Below, piece after piece: positions 45,533 to 54,581 of a DNA stretch of 64,000 nucleotides. Below the pieces are notes generated by a model. It searched no databases and was not told the origin of the DNA. It saw only the letters and a list, made by a program, of their open reading frames with translations. Position 1 is the first letter of the stretch; each line of letters begins with the position of its first letter. Origin of the DNA: JAWSVE01 sp033852115 (lineage in GTDB: Bacteria > Pseudomonadota > Gammaproteobacteria > Pseudomonadales > Cellvibrionaceae); contig JAWSVE010000002.1 of NCBI GenBank assembly GCA_033852115.1, positions 1,240,001 through 1,304,000 on the forward strand. The letters are read 5' to 3'. A program made the position numbers and the translations under genes.

Positions 45533-46943
45533 TCGATGACTGCGACTTGGAGGCCGGCTTACTTGGGGGGGTGGCTCGAAATATTAGCGTAAAGCGGGTG
45601 AACTCCCCCTTGATTGAATGACACTTGATATCTCCACCAGACGCACGCATGACGTTGCGGCAAAAGCTTAGGCCGATGCCGCTATTTCTACCGCGGACCT
45701 TGGTGGTGAAAAAAGTATCGAAGATATGGGGGAGTATATTTTCATCGATTCCGCTGCCATTATCCTCGCATTCGACAAAATGCGCTTTGCCTCGGCTATA
45801 TGTTCGTATTGTAATTTTGGGGGATGACTCGGCCTTCGTCGCGTCGATACCATTTTTGATTAGGTTGATGAATACAAAGCCCAAAAAGTCCATTGAACCA
45901 TGGATGGTAAAGTTGTCGGACAGTTGGAGATCAATCAATTTAGCCAGTTGGGGCTGGTTAGGCATCCGTGAAATAGCATTTGTAATACAATCTCGAATTA
46001 AGATTGGAGAAAAGTCTTTTTTATCGAGTTGATAATCCGATGTCATCGTCATTAGAGAATCAATCGAGTAATTAGTGTGTACTACCTGCGAAGCCATTGA
46101 ACCAGATATTTTCAAAATCTCTTGTTGAACATTGACTGGTATAGTCGGTTCAATTAATTTCTCATCAACGGCCCGGTTGTACCCCCGTACTAAGTCCGGA
46201 ATATGGCGTGATAGTATTTCGATTTGAAGGCCTAGTGTAGCGAGCGGCGTTCGCATTTCGTGGGCGATGCTTGCGGCTAACGCTTTTGAATCATCGAGGA
46301 CATGGAATTTTGCCGTGGCAATGGCAATAAGGCCGAGTGAAACAGTGGTAAAGAGGACCCCTGGTGGATAAAACTCGTAGCCGTAATTACAGAGGTAATC
46401 CAGAGCAGCAAAGAAATAAATTAAAATACTAATAATGCAAAATTGCAGCTTTGTCTTTTCGCCCGCTTGTACTACCTGTTGCTTCTTGTATGTAATATAC
46501 AAACCTCTTAAAACTACAACAGTCGTTTGTAATACGTGAACAGAGTGTAGTGGCCCTGCTTTGGGGTAAAAGCCCCAAAAGAATTCATAATACCCATCGA
46601 TGACCCAATGGGTGCTAATCAGCAATACCGCAAGAATCCCAGATATAACGTAAGAAACGCTGACCCATCGCTGGTCACCGTCTTGCCGTGTTATTTGAAC
46701 AAGGAAATGGTAAAGACTGGTGGGCAAAAAGAGAATCAGGAACCACCCCACCTTGATGACTGGAATCGCCACTTGCGCATTCTCGACCTGGAATAGTACC
46801 GCCCACGCCGCTTGCCAGAAAAAAGTCGTCAAGCATAGGATTAGAAATGCCGAGCTTATCTTTGTCAGCCCTTTCTCATGGAGTACATAAAGGCCGAAAA
46901 ACAAAAATAGAATGGCGACAAAGGCGGGTAGGATGGAATACAT
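45507..46943 (-). CDS. Sensor histidine kinase with multi-pass membrane domain
   Basis: 478-residue kinase. An N-terminal membrane domain of about seven helices (1-215) resembles the 7TM sensor module, with no large periplasmic loop. HisKA contains H228 (ASIAHEMRTPLATL). HATPase_c has the N box FVFINLIKNGIDAT and G boxes EDNGSGID and NSGIGLSF, followed by a polar tail. I chose the ATG at 46943; the frame stays open upstream to 46991. A membrane-embedded sensor suits a hydrophobic ligand. The probable partner is the receiver protein at 43717. Confidence 0.85.
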   Translation of the reverse strand: MYSILPAFVAILFLFFGLYVLHEKGLTKISSAFLILCLTTFFWQAAWAVLFQVENAQVAIPVIKVGWFLILFLPTSLYHFLVQITRQDGDQRWVSVSYVISGILAVLLISTHWVIDGYYEFFWGFYPKAGPLHSVHVLQTTVVVLRGLYITYKKQQVVQAGEKTKLQFCIISILIYFFAALDYLCNYGYEFYPPGVLFTTVSLGLIAIATAKFHVLDDSKALAASIAHEMRTPLATLGLQIEILSRHIPDLVRGYNRAVDEKLIEPTIPVNVQQEILKISGSMASQVVHTNYSIDSLMTMTSDYQLDKKDFSPILIRDCITNAISRMPNQPQLAKLIDLQLSDNFTIHGSMDFLGFVFINLIKNGIDATKAESSPKITIRTYSRGKAHFVECEDNGSGIDENILPHIFDTFFTTKVRGRNSGIGLSFCRNVMRASGGDIKCHSIKGEFTRFTLIFRATPPSKPASKSQSSTTPDSSLL

Positions 46944-47129
46944 GTTGCTCGATGAATTTATTCTATGTGACGAGAGTAGTAAGCTTACCACAGTCGTGTA
47001 GTGGCAGACAGAACGTATACTAGACGTTCATAATCATAGTTCATTGTAGGCCACAATTCAGTTGGCAGAAATAAATCAGCGTATTTCGTGTGAATCGAGT
47101 ATACGTCAATCATTTTGTAAGGGTAGAGT

Positions 47130-47915
47130 ATGGATTTACGGTTGGCGGATAAAACCGCGTTGATTACAGGCGCCTCGCAAGGTATTGGCCGAGCCATAGC
47201 CATCCAGCTAGCGGCAGAAGGTTGTCACCTGAGATTAGCTGCGCGTGATCGGGGAGCGTTAGATGCTCTGGCGATAGAGCTGAGGAAAAAGTTTGCTGTT
47301 TGTGTTGATGTTTTCGCCATAGATTTGAGCGTTGGTGATAATGCCCGCGCGCTAGTGGAAAAAAATAACGATATCGACTTTCTGGTGAATAACGCTGGCG
47401 CTATTCCAAGAGGCTCTATTGATGAAATTAATGAGCAGACATTGCGAGAGGCATGGGACTTAAAAGTATTTGGCTATATCAATTGCATGCAGGCAATGCT
47501 CCGGCACATGCGTCAGCGGAACGAAGATAAAGCAGGCGTAATCATCAACATCATTGGTGCAGGGGGCGAGCGCCCCACGCAACATTATATTGCGGGTGCT
47601 GGCGGTAATGCGGCACTGATGGCTATGACGCGGGCTCTAGGTGCTGACAGTCTTCGTTACGGTGTGCGGGTGGTGGGTATTAACCCCGGATTGATTCGTA
47701 CCGCGCGTTTAGAAACGCAACTGAAGCGCGCCGCCAATAAAAAGTGGCAACAGCCGGAGCGTTGGGAGGAACTTATCGACACTAAGCGACCTCCGGCAGA
47801 GCCTAGCGTTATCGCGGACATGACGGCATTTCTGTTGTCGGAACGGTCGAGTTACACTACGGGTACTATTGTGACTATTGACGGTGGAAGCTCCGCGCGG
47901 CCGCAAGCGTCTTAA
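47130..47915 (+). CDS. SDR-family protein lacking the catalytic Lys
   Basis: 261-residue short-chain dehydrogenase/reductase fold with cofactor motif TGASQGIG (14-21), NNAG (87-90) and the C-terminal GTIVTIDGGSSARP. The usual YxxxK is Y153-I-A-G-A157, so the catalytic Lys is replaced, and the catalytic Ser position reads NIIGAGG. Similar YIAGxxGNAAL sequences form a recurrent SDR subgroup in my recollection, so this is probably a subfamily trait. Activity and substrate are uncertain. It is followed 27 bp later by a lipoprotein hydrolase. Confidence 0.82.
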   Translation: MDLRLADKTALITGASQGIGRAIAIQLAAEGCHLRLAARDRGALDALAIELRKKFAVCVDVFAIDLSVGDNARALVEKNNDIDFLVNNAGAIPRGSIDEINEQTLREAWDLKVFGYINCMQAMLRHMRQRNEDKAGVIINIIGAGGERPTQHYIAGAGGNAALMAMTRALGADSLRYGVRVVGINPGLIRTARLETQLKRAANKKWQQPERWEELIDTKRPPAEPSVIADMTAFLLSERSSYTTGTIVTIDGGSSARPQAS

Positions 47916-47942
47916 GAGGACAACACACTCAACGGTATATGC

Positions 47943-48713
47943 ATGGGTAGTGCGATGATAATTAAAAACCTACGATTTAAGTTCCGAAGAAGTCTTTATT
48001 GGTTAATAGGTATATGCATCGGAATGAGTTCGCTCAGTGGCTGTTATTATTTACAGTCCCCGGTTGACCCCATTCCCTATGAGTTTGAACCGTCATCGTC
48101 AAATACGCAGAGTGACGATGTACTGATTTTACTGCCCGGTATAGGTGATTACGCAAGTGCGTACCGCAAGCGTGGATTTATTGACATGCTTCATCAAAGC
48201 GGACGTGAGATAGACGTTATATCGGTGAATGCGCATTTCAAATATTACCAAAACAAAACGTTTCTAAAGCGCTTACACGAGGACATTATTCTGTCCGCAA
48301 AGCAGAAGGGGTATAAAAAGATTCATCTAGGTGGGATTTCCCTCGGTGGGTTCGGAGCATTACTCTTTCTCCGCGAGCACCCCGAAATGGTAGACAGCGT
48401 GATAGTACTGGCGCCGTATATGGGGGAAAATGAGCACTATGTGGATTTTTTACGTTCGCAGCAACAGGGCGGCGAGGTGAGCGAGGCGGGTAATTTATGG
48501 CCTTGGCTATTTGATACTTCCAATACTAATGGCCAGTTGTTGGAAAAAATCTATCTCGCGTATGGTTTGCAAGATTCATTTGCTGATGACAATGCGATTC
48601 TTGCATCACTTATCCCAGATGACCACACTCAAGCTATCCGAGGCGGACATGACTGGCCTACTTGGACTACGCTGTGGCAAAACTGGCTAAGCGACGATGT
48701 CCTGCCTTTTTAA
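47943..48713 (+). CDS. Alpha/beta hydrolase lipoprotein
   Basis: 256-residue protein. A basic N-terminus and hydrophobic helix end in lipobox LSGC (Cys34), predicting a lipoprotein. An alpha/beta hydrolase domain follows with LILLPGIGDY, nucleophile S133 in GGISLGGFG, and a late His in RGGHDWPTW. The +2 residue is Tyr, so outer-membrane sorting is possible. It is co-oriented with the SDR upstream and the YdjM-like gene 21 bp downstream. Confidence 0.78.
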   Translation: MGSAMIIKNLRFKFRRSLYWLIGICIGMSSLSGCYYLQSPVDPIPYEFEPSSSNTQSDDVLILLPGIGDYASAYRKRGFIDMLHQSGREIDVISVNAHFKYYQNKTFLKRLHEDIILSAKQKGYKKIHLGGISLGGFGALLFLREHPEMVDSVIVLAPYMGENEHYVDFLRSQQQGGEVSEAGNLWPWLFDTSNTNGQLLEKIYLAYGLQDSFADDNAILASLIPDDHTQAIRGGHDWPTWTTLWQNWLSDDVLPF

Positions 48714-48734
48714 TTTGTTTTCTAGAGATGTGAT

Positions 48735-49733
48735 ATGGATCCAGTGACCCAAGGTGCTCTTGGAGCGGCTTTTGCGCAATTAAAAGGCCCAAACGCAAAA
48801 TTATCGATAGCGGCGCTATTGGGCGCCGCCAGTGGTATGGCCGCTGACTTAGACGTACTCATACGTTCAAGCACCGACCCTCTGTTGGCGTTGCAGTTTC
48901 ATCGACACTTCACCCATTCCTTATTGTTTATCCCATTTGCGGCATTAATCTGTGCGAGTGTTTTTTACTGGTCGCTGGGGCGTCGTTGGGGCTTGCAGTT
49001 CCGCGCGGTATTAATTTGGTCTGCACTGGGTTACTCGACTCATGCGTTGCTGGACGGTTGCACCTCCTATGGTACGCAACTTTTTTGGCCTCTCAGTAAC
49101 ACACGTTATTCGTGGGATATTATTTCCGTTGTGGATCCGCTGTTTACGTTGCCGTTACTCGTAGGTGTGTTAATTTCCATCAAAACTGCCAAGCGGTTCG
49201 CGCTGATCATCTCGTTAGTTTGGTGTGGTTTTTACCTCGGCCTCGGCGCGGTTCAACATCATCGTGCGGTCACCATTGGTGAAGGCATAGCTCTGCAGCG
49301 AGGGCACGAGCCAGCAAGGGTTGAGGCTAAACCCAGCTTCGGAAACCTTGTTGTCTGGAAAACTGTGTATGAGCATGGCGACCGATTTTATATTGATGCC
49401 GTTAAACCGGGTTTTTCTTCACCCTCTATTTGGCCTGGTGATTCTATTGAAAAGCTAAAAGCGGAAGACTTTGCCTGGCTTGGTGCTGATTCGCAGCAGC
49501 AGAAAGATATCGCGCGTTTCGATTGGTTCTCCGCAGGCTTTACAGCGTTATCACCTGAAGACCCACATCAAATTGTTGACGTAAGGTATTCAATGTTACC
49601 GCAAGATATTGATCCCCTATGGGGTATCCGCATAAAACCCGATGCGCACCAAGACGAGCACGTAGAATATTTTACATCGCGCGGTGATTCAGATACGGCT
49701 TTGAGGAAGCTTCTATCAATGATTTTTGAATAA
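48735..49733 (+). CDS. YdjM-like membrane-bound metal-dependent hydrolase
   Basis: 332-residue protein of the PF04307 (YdjM, LexA-regulated inner-membrane) group. It starts MDPVTQGALGAAFAQL and has ADLDVLIRSSTDPLLALQFHRHFTHSLLF, with the His/Asp cluster proposed to bind metal, then HALLDGCTSYGTQLFWP and several membrane helices (to about 180). A C-terminal soluble domain of about 140 residues follows. Catalysis in this family is predicted rather than shown. It overlaps the putative SDR-hydrolase operon. Confidence 0.82.
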   Translation: MDPVTQGALGAAFAQLKGPNAKLSIAALLGAASGMAADLDVLIRSSTDPLLALQFHRHFTHSLLFIPFAALICASVFYWSLGRRWGLQFRAVLIWSALGYSTHALLDGCTSYGTQLFWPLSNTRYSWDIISVVDPLFTLPLLVGVLISIKTAKRFALIISLVWCGFYLGLGAVQHHRAVTIGEGIALQRGHEPARVEAKPSFGNLVVWKTVYEHGDRFYIDAVKPGFSSPSIWPGDSIEKLKAEDFAWLGADSQQQKDIARFDWFSAGFTALSPEDPHQIVDVRYSMLPQDIDPLWGIRIKPDAHQDEHVEYFTSRGDSDTALRKLLSMIFE

Positions 49734-49756
49734 GCGTGTATTCAGATTCATAAAGG

Positions 49757-49783
49757 CAAAAAAAGGCCGCACAAAGTGCGGCC
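49757..49783 (-). terminator. Terminator of the TonB-dependent receptor gene
   Basis: Perfect 8-bp stem GGCCGCAC with a 3-nt loop. On the minus strand it is followed by TTTTTTT, placing a strong intrinsic terminator about 40 bp after the receptor stop. On the plus strand it lacks a T run but may still act on the YdjM-like gene. Confidence 0.88.
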
Positions 49784-49823
49784 AAACATAACGGAAACGG
49801 AAGTAAAACCGTCTCAATAGCAA

Positions 49824-52583
49824 TTAGTCAAAGTTGTATGTTACGGCTAGACCGTAAGTACGTGGATCGAGGAGTGAAATACCTCGTGTTAAACCAACGC
49901 CATCTGAACCAACAGCGTAGTTAACGATCGTATCGTCGTCGAAGATGTTTTTGACGTATGCTTGGACTGTCAGGCCAACATCATAGTTAGCAAAGTTCAA
50001 ACTAAAGTTCGCGTTGTCCCACGATTCGAGTTCATAGCTTTCTGAATTAAATACCGAAGTATATGCATCATCTTTCCAGCTGTAATCTAGAATGGCACTC
50101 GAGTTCCAGCCCGCCATTTCCCAGCGATAGCGAAGGTTTAAGCCCGCAGACAAAGAAGGAGCATTTGGAAGTTGATTGCCCGTCAGGTCTTTAGCAATAC
50201 CGGGTGTGATATCAATTGGGCCGAAGAAAGGAGCAATACCCGTCGCAAGCGAGCCTGCAAGGTCACAGCTGTTAAAGAAGATAGTCGGCGGTACGCCAAG
50301 GTTTACAGCGGCAACAGCGGCTTCTACCTGGGCGGTTGGTGCAATACAGCCAATTTGGTAGCCCTGTAAGACTGTAAATGTGCTATCTCCATTTGTGCGG
50401 TCAATGGGGTCGATGGACTCACCGCTTTTGATCTTGGTTTCCAGCCAACCTAACGTACCGCCAATTTCGAAGCTATCGAAAAACTCAAAGCTACCTTCTA
50501 ACTCAAGACCATATACTTCGGCGTCAATATTTTCGTTGCGAGATGAGAAGCCTTCCAGTTTTGAGATTTGGTAGTCTTGATAGTCGTAATAGAACAACGA
50601 CGCGTTGAGGATTGCGCGACCACCGGCGAAGGTGTTTTTTGTACCGAACTCGTAAGCATCCACATATTCTGGATCATATTGGCCGTTAGTGGTTTGCCCT
50701 ACGTCTGGAGAGTTGAAGCCACCTGACTTGTATCCACGGGAAAATGAACCGTAGATCAAGGTGCTATCGGTGAAGCTAGTTTCAGGCATCCAGTCTAAAA
50801 CAAATCGCCCGGTTGTCGCCTGGAAATCGACTTGGTCGTTTCTAGTATTTTCAGGTGCATATCCCGGAGCGCCATCATCTCCAATCCCATCATTGTTCAG
50901 GTCTGCACCTTGAGGGTTAAGAAGCGCTGGGGTGTAAGCTATTCGTCGCTTGTCGTCATCCGTGTAACGAAGACCTGCAGTGAATTTAACTGTATCGGTT
51001 ATATCCCAGTACAGCTCGCCAAACAGTGCTTGAGAATCTAGCTCGTAGGGCGTGTAGGTATCAAAATATTGGTGGCCAGAGTAATCGGGTGTTGCGTTTT
51101 GATCGTAGTAGAGAGCACAAGCGGCAGAGACAACGCCACCAGGGCATTGGGTTGCAGTCACGAAAATTGTGGTTGTATTTGTTGAAACCCATGTATGTGT
51201 TTCTCTATCGACCTGGAAATCCAAGAACCCCAGATTGAAATTAATTGGCCCGTCAAATGCAGATTGAAGTCTGAGTTCTAAAGACGTTTGTTCCGTTTGG
51301 TAATCGTTAATGCTTAACGTACGCATTCCCGTTGCAGCACCTTGTTGGAAATCGGTATACACACCCCCGGGAGTAACGAACGAGTTCCCAAAATTAATAG
51401 TTCCTTCGTAGCTGCCCGCTTGGGTATAGCTAATGTCTTCAGAGGAGTGACCTAAGAAACTCAACGTTAGGCTGTCAGTGATGTCGGCATTGATTTCAAA
51501 CTCAATAATTTCTTGTTCCACATCATACGACGGGTCGCGATAAGCCGATGTAGTTCGGAGGTCGTTAGGGAGGGTTTGTGCTGCGTATAAATCACCAATC
51601 GGAACGATTGCGGCTAACGCGGGTGACCCCAAGTAGTTCAGGTAGTTTGCGAATCGACCACCAAAGGTTCCGACGCTGTGTGGATTACCAAACGCTTCAT
51701 CACTATAGATGGACCCCGCGGCGCAGCCCTGGCTGAGGAAGTTCTGTGTTTCTGCATTGACTGGAGTGCTGCCAATCTGAGTTGGGCCCTCATCTTTAAT
51801 ACAAAGTGTGCGACCACTACCACGCGAGTCGTCTTCACCAAACCTTTCGTAAAGAAACCAAGCGCTTAACCATTCGGTGGGTTCAATCGCTAAAGTGGCG
51901 CGGGCTGACCAAATATCTCGGTTGTCTACATCGTTGCCGGTGGTGATGTTATCGGTGAAGCCATCGCGCTCTAACGATGTACCTGCGATGCGAAGCGCTG
52001 CTGTATCACCCATGGGGATATTCACCATGCCTTTCACTTTTTGAGTGTTGTAGCTGCCAACCTCGCCAGTCAGCGATACGTCAAATTCTTCAAACACCGG
52101 TTTTGCCGTAATGTAATTGATTACACCACCAGTAGAGTTTCGTCCGTAAAGAGTACCTTGAGGGCCGCGTAGAATTTCGATTCGCTCCATATCATAGGAC
52201 TCGGCCGTCGCGATACGACTTTGTACCTGTGGCGCGTTATTGTGGTGGATTCCCACACCCACATCACCTGTCGTTCCGCCAACTGAATTGCCCACACCGC
52301 GAATTTGAAAGCCTTCGCCGCCGCCTGCACCAGTTCCGGTATAGGTAAGGTTAGGGACTGCAGTTTGTAGGTCCCGGCCATCATCAAGGCGGCGTTCAGT
52401 CAGATCGTTTGCGCTGAATGCGCTCACCGCTACTGGCACATCTTGAATGGATTCAGCCTTGCGCTGCGCGGTAACAATAATTTCTTCAATAATCGGTCCG
52501 TTTTGAGCGACTGCGAGTGGCGCTAGGCCTGTACTCATCGCTAAATAAAGAACGGAACGCGATAAACGACTTGGTTTTATCAT
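49824..52583 (-). CDS. TonB-dependent outer-membrane receptor
   Basis: 919-residue receptor. The signal peptide is cleaved after AVA near residue 26. A TonB-box/plug start has EEIIVTAQRKAESIQDVPVA. The plug domain runs to about 165 with IEILRGPQGTLYGRNSTGGV, and the 22-stranded barrel extends to the end (YNFD). The family imports siderophores, vitamins or glycans; the plug style is that of the large marine TBDT group without a diagnostic ligand. No transport partner genes or anti-sigma pair are adjacent. Confidence 0.93.
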   Translation of the reverse strand: MIKPSRLSRSVLYLAMSTGLAPLAVAQNGPIIEEIIVTAQRKAESIQDVPVAVSAFSANDLTERRLDDGRDLQTAVPNLTYTGTGAGGGEGFQIRGVGNSVGGTTGDVGVGIHHNNAPQVQSRIATAESYDMERIEILRGPQGTLYGRNSTGGVINYITAKPVFEEFDVSLTGEVGSYNTQKVKGMVNIPMGDTAALRIAGTSLERDGFTDNITTGNDVDNRDIWSARATLAIEPTEWLSAWFLYERFGEDDSRGSGRTLCIKDEGPTQIGSTPVNAETQNFLSQGCAAGSIYSDEAFGNPHSVGTFGGRFANYLNYLGSPALAAIVPIGDLYAAQTLPNDLRTTSAYRDPSYDVEQEIIEFEINADITDSLTLSFLGHSSEDISYTQAGSYEGTINFGNSFVTPGGVYTDFQQGAATGMRTLSINDYQTEQTSLELRLQSAFDGPINFNLGFLDFQVDRETHTWVSTNTTTIFVTATQCPGGVVSAACALYYDQNATPDYSGHQYFDTYTPYELDSQALFGELYWDITDTVKFTAGLRYTDDDKRRIAYTPALLNPQGADLNNDGIGDDGAPGYAPENTRNDQVDFQATTGRFVLDWMPETSFTDSTLIYGSFSRGYKSGGFNSPDVGQTTNGQYDPEYVDAYEFGTKNTFAGGRAILNASLFYYDYQDYQISKLEGFSSRNENIDAEVYGLELEGSFEFFDSFEIGGTLGWLETKIKSGESIDPIDRTNGDSTFTVLQGYQIGCIAPTAQVEAAVAAVNLGVPPTIFFNSCDLAGSLATGIAPFFGPIDITPGIAKDLTGNQLPNAPSLSAGLNLRYRWEMAGWNSSAILDYSWKDDAYTSVFNSESYELESWDNANFSLNFANYDVGLTVQAYVKNIFDDDTIVNYAVGSDGVGLTRGISLLDPRTYGLAVTYNFD

Positions 52584-52854
52584 TATAAATTCCCCGTTGG
52601 ATTTATTGTGGTGTTTTGTCGGGTGGCCTTATTATTGTTGGGTTGCCGCCCAAGGAAACGGGGGAAAGTCTATGAGTGTAATTATTTTCCGTCAATCATA
52701 GTTTGGTTAAGCTGACATTAGTTAACCTAACGAGAGGAATACTTACGGGTGTGCACCATTGAGGCTGCGTGACTGAATCAGTCCGCAGCACCTAGCACGG
52801 CGTGAGGTCGCGGACCGATTATTGATGTGATAAGCCGTGTTGGTTTTGCTGGGA

Positions 52855-54252
52855 TTAGTCTAATGAATAGAAATTAAGCCTAACGTAATTGTTTTGGAGG
52901 GCAACGTTATTCCACGCGCCTGCTGTGATCAGGCTGTCCGCGGGAGGGTAGTCAACACGTGGCTGGTTAAAGCCGTTTGCTACGACCGACATAAGTATTG
53001 AGCCTTCGCGTATCGGCTGTGCGAGTTGCTCTAATTGCAGGTACTGAACCGTCAGGAAGTCGCTGGCAATAAAGTCTTCGTTCAGATCTTGACGGAATTG
53101 ACACTGAGAAATAGGCGTATCGGCGGGTGCCAGTGTCAGCTCCCCTGAATCGTTTGGTGCTAAGCAAACATTTCCAAAATTGATGGAGAGCTCTATCAAA
53201 CCCTGATAATCCAGAGAGTGCAGTTGGTATAGTAGATGTTGAAACGTGGTCAACAAGGATTCATGAAGCGGTGGTTGGTTCAAATCGAACTGTAAATTAG
53301 CGGTCATCGCCCAGCTTAATGTATCCAATAGTTGTTGATTTTGGAGAAGGCTACGGCTGTGAAGCGGGGCGGATTGCTGCTCGAATAGTTGCTGCGACAG
53401 CTGATTAATGTGAGCGGTATTTAACTCTGTAATATCTGACGTGGTTTGATATTGATTACTCATCGAATCTAAACGGTGGTAAAGGTTTACTAGTATCACA
53501 CCTAAGAGAACCAAACCGACGAGTAAGGCGGACAACAGAGTATTTGCGATTAGGCTGACACGTTGCCGCTCTCGAGAGACCTCTTCATTAATGACATTGA
53601 GTGGCACGTCACCGATGACAATTTCGGTGGGTTGTTTGTTTGTTTGGTCTTTTTGAGCTGACACCCGTTTAGTAATAAATTGCGTGCTTTTCGCGATTTG
53701 CCTGCCAACATCAGCAATGTGGATTTCGAACAAGCGTGCGATTTGCCCACGGATCTCCTCAAGGTCTGCCATTGTCGCGGGGGACGACGTATCGGCTTGA
53801 TCGGTAGTTGAGTTTAATGGGGTAGCGCTATCAGAGTCTGAGGTTGATGCCTGGTTAGCGTCGAGTCGTTTGTCTCGCTTATCCAGCTTTAAGGTGCGCA
53901 AAACCTTTTCAAGGCTATCGGGCTTCAGCGTACTTTTATACAGAATGTCCAGTGCCCCTAAGGCTCTAGCTTGCCCAGTAAAGACTTCACCCTTTTCGGA
54001 TGTGTACATGATGACCGGGATAGTGGCGGTGGTCGGGTTGGCTTTTATGGTCTTTAGCGCCTCGATGCCGTCCATTCCTTTCATGCTTTGATCCAGGAAT
54101 ATGACTTCGGGCGTTCTATAGCTGAGGTATGCTAACGCTTCTTCGGCAGAGGAAACCGTATCAATTTCAAGTGTATAGGCTTCGAGCATGCGCTTGAGGC
54201 GTAGTTGGGCGGTTTTGGAGTCATCGACAATTAGCGCATAGCGGATGTTCAT
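52855..54252 (-). CDS. Membrane-anchored receiver protein
   Basis: 466-residue protein with a cytosolic receiver domain (D10, D11, phosphoacceptor D54 in VIFLDQSMKGMDG, Thr in IMYTSE, K106). A Ser/Thr/Asp-rich linker (about 130-160) and a helical segment (160-230) lead to one transmembrane helix (232-257). About 205 further residues are predicted periplasmic and include two Cys (NVC and SQC) that could form a disulfide. Receivers are seldom tethered this way. I chose the ATG at 54252, at the first receiver strand. It is divergent from a PhnD-like binding protein. Confidence 0.8.
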   Translation of the reverse strand: MNIRYALIVDDSKTAQLRLKRMLEAYTLEIDTVSSAEEALAYLSYRTPEVIFLDQSMKGMDGIEALKTIKANPTTATIPVIMYTSEKGEVFTGQARALGALDILYKSTLKPDSLEKVLRTLKLDKRDKRLDANQASTSDSDSATPLNSTTDQADTSSPATMADLEEIRGQIARLFEIHIADVGRQIAKSTQFITKRVSAQKDQTNKQPTEIVIGDVPLNVINEEVSRERQRVSLIANTLLSALLVGLVLLGVILVNLYHRLDSMSNQYQTTSDITELNTAHINQLSQQLFEQQSAPLHSRSLLQNQQLLDTLSWAMTANLQFDLNQPPLHESLLTTFQHLLYQLHSLDYQGLIELSINFGNVCLAPNDSGELTLAPADTPISQCQFRQDLNEDFIASDFLTVQYLQLEQLAQPIREGSILMSVVANGFNQPRVDYPPADSLITAGAWNNVALQNNYVRLNFYSLD

Positions 54253-54581
54253 GGGTATCTCAGTGTTGGAATTGTTATAAGAGTGATACTTCTGAGAGAT
54301 TATCCCGGATGCAGGGGTCAGGTCTTTAATGTTCTGGTCACAGCGAGGGATTAGCGGTAACAATAAGTTCAACACCGCTGGATTAACATGAATCGGCTCA
54401 CATTCTGGTGTGCCCGGGGTGACCGTAAAGTCGCGGTGCCGGGAGAGTAGGGGGAAGGAATCGCACCAAAGTGAGTGTTGATAACATTATATTGATTGTG
54501 GTTTCTGGAGTGATATATATTGTACTAAGCAGGTTCAGTTGGAATCAGCTATCAAACGGAATTGATAGGGAAGAGGGCGTT
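54253..54581. promoter_or_regulatory. Divergent region between membrane receiver and PhnD-like gene
   Basis: 329 bp separate the two chosen starts. A frame remains open from 54471 into the PhnD-like gene, encoding a hydrophobic stretch without a ribosome-binding site. AT-rich TATATATT around 54511-54518 could be part of a promoter. No repeat or RNA was recognised. Confidence 0.35.

Noticed and set aside
47130..47915. Pseudogene because the SDR catalytic Lys is missing
   Set aside because: The frame, cofactor motif and C-terminus are intact, and similar substitutions recur in a recognisable subgroup.
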